Shown here piece after piece: positions 1-4,739 of a stretch of DNA of 5,274 nt. This stretch comes from an uncultured Veillonella sp. (lineage in GTDB: Bacteria; Bacillota; Negativicutes; Veillonellales; Veillonellaceae). The position numbers were made by a program, and so were the translations under genes. Within the stretch, counting starts at the first letter, position 1. Each line of letters opens with the position of its first letter. The notes under the pieces are model-generated. The model did not search any database and was not told where the DNA came from. It was given only the letters and a program-made list of their open reading frames with translations. The stretch lies in NCBI GenBank assembly GCA_900766125.1, contig CAAFUD010000041.1, positions 1-5,274 on the forward strand, read 5' to 3'.

Positions 1-11
1 ATTATAGCAAG

Positions 12-1292
12 TTAACAGCTCTCTAACAACCATTCTAAAACATTTCGTTGTTGAATTCCGTCATAATTTGCATTTTTATTGAGTTCATCTAAGGTAAGCA
101 AAAACTTAGGATATTGATCATTGATAGCCTCTAGAGGCGCCAGTTCACGATTTAACGTATTTGGATCGAGCACAGTTTCACTAACCTGATAATATTCAGT
201 AATGCCAGCTTTTTCTGCCACAAAATCAATTTCACCCTTAGCTAGTTGACCTACATATACAGTATATCCACGACGTATGAGTTCTAGAAAAACAATATTT
301 TCTAATATATGACCTGTATCGCGGCTTGTATTGCCAACAATCAAATTTCTCAAGGTTACATCAACACTATAATATTTCGCATTAATGCGCAGTAATTCTT
401 TGCCTCGTACATCATAGCGATTCACCTTGTATAGTAATAAACTATCTTGTAACCCTTGTAAATATCGTTCTACCGTTTTATTATCAATCTTTCGGCCAGC
501 ACTAACAAGAGATTTAGCTATTTTATTTGGTGAAAGCAAGCTTCCCACATTCGCCATAATATATCGCACAATATCTTGTAAAATCATGACATCATTAATT
601 TTTAATCGAGCTACTACATCATGTAATAACAAGGTATTAAAGAGCCCTCGAAGATATTCTTGAATATCAAAATCTTCGCCACCCAATTGTTGTGTATAAG
701 GGAACGAGCTTTCACGAAGATACGCCTCATAGGCAGGAATCAAAGAGTACTGCTGTTCTTCATATTTGCTAAAGTAAAATTCAGCAAAGGACAGTGGTAA
801 CATCTGAATTTCTACATATCGACCAGTCAATAGTGTAGCAATATCAGAAGACATAAAATATGCATTTGAACCTGTAATATAAATATCCGTGTTCTCTTTT
901 ACAAATAGGCTATCTACAACACGATGAAATTGATCGACATGTTGAATCTCATCAAGAAAAATATAGTTCATTTGATTAGGCTGCATTTGATTTAATATAT
1001 ATTGATACAGCGCATGATACTCTCGTAAAGGTTCGTATTCTAACTCCTCAAAATTTATAGATATAATCTGTTCCGGTTTTACTCCCTCTGCTAGTAGCTC
1101 ATCCTTAAACAGACGAAATAATGTCGATTTACCGCAACGACGTATGCCAGAAACGACTTTAATAATAGACCGTTCACGATTCCGTCGTAAAAACTCTATA
1201 TACCCATGGCGCTGAATCAACTTCATAAGGGCCTCCTCATCTATGTACTTTCTCATAGATGGAACCCAATTACTGTTATTGTCAGTCATCAT
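12..1292 (-). CDS. AAA-type ATP-binding protein with DUF4143 C-terminal half
   Basis: This is a complete 426-residue protein of the widespread AAA_14/DUF4143 ATPase family, whose cellular role is not established. Residues about 40-165 form the ATPase core: Walker A GIRRCGKST (49-57), Walker B YIFLDEIQ (110-117, with D114 and E115), a TGSNA sensor-like motif (140-144) and the family-typical GRYVEIQMLPLSFAEF (157-172). Residues about 235-290 look like a winged-helix segment (AKSLVSAGRKIDNKTVERYL). The C-terminus resembles a degenerate PD-(D/E)XK nuclease fold: ENIVFLEL (331-338), GEIDF (353-357) and YYQVS (367-371). Q in the last motif instead of E plus K is, as I recall, usual for the family and makes nuclease activity doubtful. 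There is no signal peptide or membrane segment, so it is cytosolic. The start has a weak site (AGGTAG, 1298-1303) 5 nt from the first of two adjacent ATGs; the second ATG (1287-1289), at 8 nt, is equally plausible. It is divergent from the LUD gene and preceded by three phased dyads. Family assignment is secure; function is unknown. Confidence 0.9.
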   Translation of the reverse strand: MMTDNNSNWVPSMRKYIDEEALMKLIQRHGYIEFLRRNRERSIIKVVSGIRRCGKSTLFRLFKDELLAEGVKPEQIISINFEELEYEPLREYHALYQYILNQMQPNQMNYIFLDEIQHVDQFHRVVDSLFVKENTDIYITGSNAYFMSSDIATLLTGRYVEIQMLPLSFAEFYFSKYEEQQYSLIPAYEAYLRESSFPYTQQLGGEDFDIQEYLRGLFNTLLLHDVVARLKINDVMILQDIVRYIMANVGSLLSPNKIAKSLVSAGRKIDNKTVERYLQGLQDSLLLYKVNRYDVRGKELLRINAKYYSVDVTLRNLIVGNTSRDTGHILENIVFLELIRRGYTVYVGQLAKGEIDFVAEKAGITEYYQVSETVLDPNTLNRELAPLEAINDQYPKFLLTLDELNKNANYDGIQQRNVLEWLLESC

Positions 1293-1297
1293 ATCGA

Positions 1298-1303
1298 CTA
1301 CCT
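1298..1303 (-). promoter_or_regulatory. weak ribosome binding site of the ATPase gene
   Basis: On the minus strand the sequence AGGTAG lies 5 nt before the first ATG (1292) and 8 nt before the second in-frame ATG (1289). It is a poor Shine-Dalgarno compared with those of the other genes here, which suggests low translation and leaves the choice between the two adjacent start codons open. Confidence 0.45.
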
Positions 1304-1310
1304 ACAAAAC

Positions 1311-1406
1311 TTGGATTCCATTCCAACTTTATACTAATATTACCACAAAGTTGGATTTCATTCCAAAGTTTTATTGTATAGATACATAATTTGGATTTTA
1401 TTCCTA
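1311..1406. repeat. three dyad operator-like sites at exact 40-bp spacing
   Basis: Three copies of a 16-bp imperfect palindrome start at 1311 (TTGGATTCCATTCCAA), 1351 (TTGGATTTCATTCCAA) and 1391 (TTGGATTTTATTCCTA). Copies 1 and 2 differ at one base; copy 3 differs from copy 2 at two. Arms are TTGGA/TCCAA around a 6-bp centre. Start-to-start distance is exactly 40 bp both times, just under four helical turns. The DNA between copies is not conserved, so this is not a simple tandem duplication. The array lies 19-114 bp upstream of the ATPase start and overlaps its candidate promoter, so binding sites for a dimeric regulator are the likeliest reading. The regulator is not identifiable here. Confidence 0.7.
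1337..1366 (-). promoter_or_regulatory. candidate promoter of the ATPase gene
   Basis: Read on the minus strand, a -35-like TTGGAA (1361-1366) is followed after 18 bp by a -10-like TAATAT (1337-1342). The -35 lies inside the middle dyad, and the first dyad (1311-1326) falls at or just after the expected transcript start. A protein bound to these sites would therefore be expected to repress. The -35 match is moderate (4 of 6), so the call is tentative. Confidence 0.35.
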
Positions 1407-1476
1407 TAATTAATCTAATAAATTGTAATACCTCACCTCTATTTGTTCTTATACCAAGGAAGATATATAGCTTTCA

Positions 1477-1506
1477 TTGAACTCTAAGCCTATAAAACGA
1501 TACAAT
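1477..1506 (+). promoter_or_regulatory. candidate promoter of the LUD gene
   Basis: TTGAAC (1477-1482) and TACAAT (1501-1506) are separated by 18 bp, giving a sigma-70-type promoter with a transcript start near 1513 and a leader of about 60 nt before the LUD start codon. It lies about 70 bp from the nearest of the three dyads, so it may or may not share their control. Confidence 0.4.
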
Positions 1507-1563
1507 AGTAAATAGCAAACACTACTAATCGAAACATTAGCTTCTAATCACAAACACCTATTC

Positions 1564-1569
1564 AGGAGG
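1564..1569 (+). promoter_or_regulatory. strong ribosome binding site fixing the LUD start
   Basis: A full AGGAGG stands 4 nt before the ATG at 1574. No other in-frame start nearby has a comparable site, so this decides the N-terminus. Confidence 0.8.
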
Positions 1570-1573
1570 ACTC

Positions 1574-2251
1574 ATGGCCAATACAGAAACGACGATTAAC
1601 GCAGTTATCAATCCTCAAAACAACGATACCCCCATCGATATAGAGAAAACGATCAAAGCTTTAGAGCGCAATAAATTCGTAGTTCATTATTTTGAAACGG
1701 GTGCCGAAGCCGTTGCGTATCTAAAAAATCGCATTCAAAACAAATGTGTAGCCATTGGCGATTCTCGCACTTTATTAGAAATAGGTGTTCATGATGCTTT
1801 ATCTGAGGTCAACGAGGACATAACAGACATTCAGCGTCCACTGCCCGGTGAAAGCTTTCGCGATACGGCGTTACGCACAATGGGACGCGATGTATTTCTC
1901 ACCTCGGTAAACGCTCTTTCACAAACGGGAGAGATGGTAAATATCGACGGCACAGGCAATCGTGTGGCGGCCTCTCTATTTGGTTCTCAAGAGGTATTCT
2001 TTGTATTAGGAGTTAATAAAATAACGCCTGACTTAGCGTCTGCCATTTATCGAGCACGAAATGTAGCAGCCCCACTTAACAGTAAGAAAAATAAAAAGAG
2101 CTCTCTCAATCCATGTGCTACCTTGGACGAAAAATGCTACGACTGCGGCTCTCCAGATCGTATATGTAATGCCTTAACTATTTACTATAAAAAGATGCGT
2201 AACATGCAAACCATGGAGATTATTATCATCAATGAATCCTTAGGCTTCTAA
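1574..2251 (+). CDS. LUD-domain protein, LutC/YkgG-like (lactate utilization family)
   Basis: This 225-residue protein belongs to the LUD (DUF162) family, whose best-known members, LutB and LutC, work in an iron-sulfur L-lactate oxidation complex; single-gene LUD proteins are common and less well defined. Family signatures are GDSRTLLEIG (62-71), FLTSVNALSQTGEMVNIDGTGNR (starting at 108), the VFFVLGVNKI strand (141-150) and RARNVAAPLN (160-169). The tail carries four cysteines, C181, C188, C191 and C198 (C-x6-C-x2-C-x6-C, within CYDCGSPDRICNALTI), which could hold a metal or Fe-S centre, and it ends in a hydrophobic strand IIIINESLGF. Length is normal for this subtype. No signal peptide or membrane helix is seen, so it is cytosolic. 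No lutA or lutB neighbour lies in the window, so a role in lactate oxidation is only a family-based suggestion. Its 3' end overlaps the convergent XRE gene by 23 bp. Confidence 0.88.
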   Translation: MANTETTINAVINPQNNDTPIDIEKTIKALERNKFVVHYFETGAEAVAYLKNRIQNKCVAIGDSRTLLEIGVHDALSEVNEDITDIQRPLPGESFRDTALRTMGRDVFLTSVNALSQTGEMVNIDGTGNRVAASLFGSQEVFFVLGVNKITPDLASAIYRARNVAAPLNSKKNKKSSLNPCATLDEKCYDCGSPDRICNALTIYYKKMRNMQTMEIIIINESLGF

Positions 2252-2504
2252 TGGTTTGTGGACCATTTAGAAAATCTTGTACGCTCATTTGCCCTAATCC
2301 AGATACAACCCTATAAATTGTGGACCACCGCGGATCAATAGCACCACTTTCAAGATCACTTATATAAGATTGAGCTAGACCTGATTTATCTGCTAATTGA
2401 TACTGTGTCATGCCCAATTGTCTACGCCAAAGTAAAATTAATACTCCTAGCTTGTGAACTTCTTGTCGAACCTGTATATCACGACAACATAGGATAGGAT
2501 TCAT
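2229..2504 (-). CDS. small XRE-family helix-turn-helix transcriptional regulator
   Basis: This 91-residue cytosolic protein is almost entirely a Cro/C1-type HTH domain (about residues 17-80). LGVLILLWRRQLGMTQYQLA is helix 1 into helix 2, and the recognition segment is SGLAQSYISDLESGAIDP (41-58), with the classic Q-x2-LA, S-x-IS-x-LE-G spacing. STIYRVVSGL (61-70) is helix 4. There is no additional ligand-binding or oligomerisation domain, so it probably acts as a DNA-binding dimer. The ATG at 2504 has an AGAGG site (2510-2514) 5 nt upstream; the only other in-frame Met (M32) lies inside the HTH, so this start is firm. It is convergent with the LUD gene and overlaps its last 23 bp. A partner toxin, as in HigA-like pairs, is not visible nearby. 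Its target is unknown; autoregulation is likely by family habit. Confidence 0.85.
   Translation of the reverse strand: MNPILCCRDIQVRQEVHKLGVLILLWRRQLGMTQYQLADKSGLAQSYISDLESGAIDPRWSTIYRVVSGLGQMSVQDFLNGPQTIRSLRIH
2246..2272. other. hairpin at the LUD/XRE convergent junction
   Basis: TTCTAATGGT (2246-2255) can pair with ACCATT (2262-2267) and AGAA (2269-2272), leaving a 6-nt loop and a single bulged T at 2268. It sits exactly where the two converging genes overlap. It lacks a T-run on either side, so it is not a standard intrinsic terminator. It could slow polymerase or stabilise the 3' ends, or be fortuitous. Confidence 0.35.
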
Positions 2505-2558
2505 AGCAACCTCTATCTACTTTCACACTCAACACATGGTTATGCCTTTACTATACGT

Positions 2559-2579
2559 CTAGTCCAAGGCCATGACTAG
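2559..2579. promoter_or_regulatory. inverted repeat upstream of the XRE gene, possible operator
   Basis: CTAGTC (2559-2564) and GACTAG (2574-2579) form perfect 6-bp arms separated by 9 bp, 54 bp upstream of the XRE start codon. On the minus strand the left arm overlaps a weak -35-like TTGGAC (2562-2567), which is followed after 17 bp by CATAAC (2539-2544). This is a plausible autoregulatory site for a small dimeric HTH protein, but arms this short can arise by chance. Confidence 0.25.
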
Positions 2580-2602
2580 TAGCAGTTGAAATGCGATAAC
2601 AG

Positions 2603-2657
2603 AAAAGCCTCTATAAAAACTAAGGTATAAATTAGTTCTATCGAGGCTTTTTTCTTT
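2603..2657 (+). terminator. long hairpin terminator, best read on the plus strand
   Basis: AAAAGCCTC (2603-2611) pairs with GAGGCTTTT (2643-2651). An inner stem AACTAA (2618-2623)/TTAGTT (2632-2637) and a short ATA/TAT step extend the hairpin, with loop GGTATAAA. On the plus strand the stem runs into TTTTTTCTTT (2648-2657), a good U-tract; on the minus strand the tract is shorter (TTTTCTG), so weaker bidirectional action is possible. The nearest plus-strand gene is the LUD gene, whose stop is 352 nt upstream, with the XRE gene antisense in between. Confidence 0.7.
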
Positions 2658-2951
2658 GCATATTAAGTTATGTCCGATTTCATCAATTCGTGGAATTTTA
2701 GTATATCTAGAGATAATTAAGACTAAAAATACAGGTATTGCACTCAATAACCTCAGGATTTATAAGCATCTATCGTAATTTCTATACATTATCTATGCAG
2801 GAAACATAAATTTGAATTCTAATATCACACTAGATTAGCCTACATCATAATAGGTATATATACATGACCTTCCACTTTGACCGTAAACTGAAACCAATAA
2901 TAAAATACTATTAAAACACTTAAAACACTATAATAATCAAATCCTTATAGT
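2658..2951. other. AT-rich intergenic stretch with no supported gene
   Basis: Between the two hairpin terminators I find no open frame with a credible start, ribosome site or family resemblance on either strand. A 16-codon plus-strand frame beginning near 2864 has no Shine-Dalgarno. The stretch holds only a tandem 9-mer and scattered AT-rich promoter-like hexamers, and reads as a spacer. Confidence 0.6.
2911..2928. repeat. tandem 9-bp duplication
   Basis: TTAAAACAC occurs twice head to tail (2911-2919 and 2920-2928). It is short, AT-rich and non-coding, most simply a slippage duplication; no function is implied. Confidence 0.6.
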
Positions 2952-2984
2952 AAAAAGAGGCCTATGCTAAGTATAGGCCTCTTT
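2952..2984 (-). terminator. intrinsic terminator of gltA
   Basis: Twelve perfectly paired bases, AAAGAGGCCTAT (2954-2965) and ATAGGCCTCTTT (2973-2984), enclose a 7-nt loop. On the minus strand the stem ends in a run of five T (complement of 2952-2956). It begins 16 bp beyond the gltA stop codon, so it closes a transcript ending with gltA and shows that no further gene follows in that operon. Confidence 0.9.
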
Positions 2985-3000
2985 GATTATCTCTATAAGA

Positions 3001-4353
3001 TTATTGATTAGCACTTTCTTGAGCTTTTTTGATTTCCATGTATTTAACCATGCCGTCAACAGCTTTTTTAGCTTCGCGCATAGCGAGTACTACTGTAGCA
3101 GGTTTATGTACAACGTCACCGCCAGCGAAGACGCCAGCGCGATTAGTCATACCATATGGATCTTCAGATGTAATGATATAGCCTTTTTCATCTACTTTCA
3201 AGTTATTACCTTCGCCGATAAGACGTGCATTTGGTTTGTGACCAGCAGCGATAATGATTTTATCTACAGGCATAACTTGGAAGTTACCAGTACCGTGGAT
3301 ACCAGCACCATCTTCGTTAAGAGCCATCACTTCGTATTTGAAGCCTTCTACCTTGTCTTTACCTTCTACACCTACTGGAGAAGCGAACCATTGGAATTGA
3401 ACGCCTTCGGCACGTGCTTCTTCGTATTCAGACAACAATGCTGGCATTTGTTCTTGGCTACGACGGTACGCTACCGTTACGGCTTCACAGCCTAAACGTA
3501 CGCATGTACGTGCCGCATCCATCGCTACGTTACCACCGCCGATGATGATTACGCGGTCACCTTTTTTAACAGGAATTTGAGCTTCATCAAGCTCACCATT
3601 TTCTACGAGTTGTACGTTAGTCAACAAGTACATAGCTTGGAATACGCCATGTACTTCATCATTTTCCATACGTACTTCTTGAGGAATATGTGTACCAGTA
3701 CCGATAAAGATGGTATCAAAGCCTTCAGCGAAGAGTTCATCCAATGTTTTATCTTGACCGATAAATGTATTACATACGAATTTAACGCCTAAACCTTCAA
3801 GACGTGCGATTTCACGACGTACAACGGATTTAGACAAACGGAATTCAGGAATACCGAATAAAAGTACGCCACCTGGTTCAGATTGGCCTTCAAATACAGT
3901 TACATCATAGCCAAGTTTAGCGATATCGCCGGCTACGGACAAGCCTGCAGGACCGGAACCTACAACGGCAACCTTACCAAGATCTTGTTTGATTTTCTTA
4001 GGTTTGCGAAGTTCATTGATGCTTTCAAAATCAGCAGCAAAGCGTTCCAATTTACCGATATTGATAGGCGGTTTCTTCGCCTTATTCATGATACAGTTAC
4101 CTTCGCATTGGTTTTCGCGTGGACATACGCGGCCACAAATGGATGGCAAGTTTGTACGTTCTGCCAAAATATCGTTGGCTAAACCGAAGTTACCGTGCGC
4201 AATAGCTTGGATAAAACGAGGGATTTCGTTTTCAATAGGGCAACCCATACGGCACAATGGTTTTGGACAATTCAGACAACGTTTCGCCTCAGCGAGCGCT
4301 TCCTCCATTGTATAATCCGCATCAAAATGTAGTGGTTTTAATTCGTTACTCAT
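3001..4353 (-). CDS. gltA: GltA/GltD-type NADPH-dependent flavoprotein (glutamate synthase small-subunit family)
   Basis: This complete 450-residue protein belongs to the family of the glutamate synthase beta subunit, which passes electrons between NAD(P)H, FAD and two [4Fe-4S] clusters. The N-terminal domain has eight cysteines in two sets: C26, C29, C34, C38 (RCLNCPKPLCRMGCP) and C73, C77, C83, C87 (ICGRVCP, QCEGNC). FAD binding is at VAVVGSGPAGL (128-138) and the C-terminal GVFAGGDVVHKPATVVLAMREA (from 407). NAD(P)H binding is at VIIIGGGNVAMDAA (268-281), followed by AYRRSQEQMPA (295-305) with arginines typical of NADPH selectivity. Length is typical of the stand-alone bacterial form. The start is fixed by AGGAGG 8 nt upstream. 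It is flanked by its own promoter, a long leader and a terminator, with no large glutamate synthase subunit or NfnA-like partner, so glutamate synthesis is not assured; NfnB- or SudA-like electron transfer is an alternative. Codon use is strongly biased, suggesting high expression. Confidence 0.92.
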   Translation of the reverse strand: MSNELKPLHFDADYTMEEALAEAKRCLNCPKPLCRMGCPIENEIPRFIQAIAHGNFGLANDILAERTNLPSICGRVCPRENQCEGNCIMNKAKKPPINIGKLERFAADFESINELRKPKKIKQDLGKVAVVGSGPAGLSVAGDIAKLGYDVTVFEGQSEPGGVLLFGIPEFRLSKSVVRREIARLEGLGVKFVCNTFIGQDKTLDELFAEGFDTIFIGTGTHIPQEVRMENDEVHGVFQAMYLLTNVQLVENGELDEAQIPVKKGDRVIIIGGGNVAMDAARTCVRLGCEAVTVAYRRSQEQMPALLSEYEEARAEGVQFQWFASPVGVEGKDKVEGFKYEVMALNEDGAGIHGTGNFQVMPVDKIIIAAGHKPNARLIGEGNNLKVDEKGYIITSEDPYGMTNRAGVFAGGDVVHKPATVVLAMREAKKAVDGMVKYMEIKKAQESANQ

Positions 4354-4521
4354 GGCACATGCCTCCTAACAAGGATCCAGTACTATACTTATACAGCGTT
4401 GCATGTACCTGAGCAATCCGATGAGCCCTCTCACATAGGGATGCCGCCACATGCTGCTAAGATTTATCTTTTGTAACCATTCGATAGACGTGTGGTCACT
4501 GGTCAGACACACACTATTCTA
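4354..4521 (-). ncRNA. structured 5' leader of gltA, candidate translational switch
   Basis: From the likely transcript start (near 4521) to the gltA start codon there are about 165 nt. Read on the minus strand, the leader opens with a hairpin: GTGTG (4510-4514) and GTC (4506-4508) pair with GAC (4495-4497) and CACAC (4490-4494) around loop TGACCAGT. Further on, GCATGTG (4448-4454) can pair with TACATGC (4401-4407), supported by an outer TAGC/GCTG helix. The same segment, GGTACATGC (4401-4409), can instead form nine continuous pairs, one a G-U, with GCATGTGCC (4354-4362), the stretch joining the Shine-Dalgarno to the ATG. A small CCCT/AGGG hairpin lies inside the first domain. I do not recognise a known riboswitch class. 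The alternative pairings are seen in the sequence; regulation is inferred. Confidence 0.45.
4362..4367 (-). promoter_or_regulatory. gltA ribosome binding site, partly in a switchable helix
   Basis: On the minus strand TTAGGAGG (4362-4369) precedes the gltA ATG by 8 nt. The spacer between them, GCATGTGCC (4354-4362), is complementary over nine bases to GGTACATGC (4401-4409) in the same leader, so this site could be masked by RNA folding. Confidence 0.8.
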
Positions 4522-4527
4522 TAGTAT

Positions 4528-4557
4528 ATTCTAAATTGTGAAAGTCCCAACAGTCAA
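4528..4557 (-). promoter_or_regulatory. promoter of gltA
   Basis: On the minus strand TTGACT (4552-4557) and TAGAAT (4528-4533) are separated by 18 bp; each hexamer matches the sigma-70 consensus at five of six positions. The transcript would start near 4521, giving an unusually long leader for a single metabolic gene. Confidence 0.55.
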
Positions 4558-4560
4558 GCA

Positions 4561-4593
4561 AATATAGCACCTTTTGTATACCAATATAGCCCC
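4561..4593. repeat. direct repeat in the gltA/patB divergent spacer
   Basis: AATATAGCACC (4561-4571) recurs as AATATAGCCCC (4583-4593), 22 bp apart start to start, or about two helical turns. The pair lies immediately upstream of the gltA -35 box and could be two half-sites for a regulator on one DNA face. With only two copies, chance is possible. Confidence 0.4.
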
Positions 4594-4598
4594 TATTC

Positions 4599-4613
4599 AT
4601 GCAAGGATTGCAT
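4599..4613. promoter_or_regulatory. palindrome ATGCAA-N3-TTGCAT, possible operator
   Basis: A perfect inverted repeat with 6-bp arms and a 3-bp centre (GGA) lies between the two divergent promoters, about 40 bp upstream of the candidate patB -35. Its position fits an activator or repressor site for either gene. The binding protein is unknown. Confidence 0.35.
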
Positions 4614-4653
4614 AGAAACAGAAGATACTGTAACAGCCATTCTTAAGGGTATA

Positions 4654-4681
4654 TTTACATATATATCTATGCATGTATACT
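4654..4681 (+). promoter_or_regulatory. candidate promoter of the MalY/PatB gene
   Basis: TTTACA (4654-4659) and TATACT (4676-4681) are spaced 16 bp apart, each matching consensus at five of six positions. The transcript would begin near 4688 with a leader of about 50 nt. A GATAAT at 4682 is an alternative -10 in this AT-rich stretch. Confidence 0.45.
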
Positions 4682-4739
4682 GATAATAGATAGAGTAATT
4701 AATTTCCACCACATTAACATACACGTATAGAGGTTTACT

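Noticed and set aside
427..663. A 78-codon plus-strand frame inside the ATPase gene
   Set aside because: Antisense to conserved DUF4143 coding sequence, with no start signal.
2256..2327. TTGTGGACCA occurring twice (2256-2265 and 2318-2327)
   Set aside because: Both copies lie in XRE coding sequence in different reading frames (NGPQ and RWST contexts), with no flanking similarity; most likely coincidence.
2603..2651. The long AT-rich hairpin as a miniature transposable element
   Set aside because: There is no flanking target-site duplication or extended terminal repeat, and the T-run after the stem fits an intrinsic terminator better.
2559..2747. A 62-codon minus-strand frame with a hydrophobic product
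   Set aside because: It runs straight through the hairpin terminator at 2603-2657, has no ribosome site and no family resemblance.
2983..3495. A 170-codon plus-strand open frame opposite gltA
   Set aside because: It lies wholly antisense to strongly conserved gltA coding sequence, has no ribosome site and encodes a low-complexity Phe/Ser-rich product; it is a by-product of gltA codon bias. The same holds for the shorter plus-strand frames at 3577-3792, 3883-4182 and 3989-4315.
4366..4452. A 28-codon frame in the gltA leader (minus strand) starting MWRHPYVRGL and stopping at a TAG inside the gltA Shine-Dalgarno
   Set aside because: The stop position is suggestive of translational coupling, but there is no ribosome binding site before its ATG, and the composition shows no run of a single amino acid as in attenuation peptides. 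Kept only as an alternative to the switch model.
4457..4480. A 7-codon frame in the gltA leader (minus strand, MVTKDKS)
   Set aside because: No Shine-Dalgarno and too short to separate from chance.
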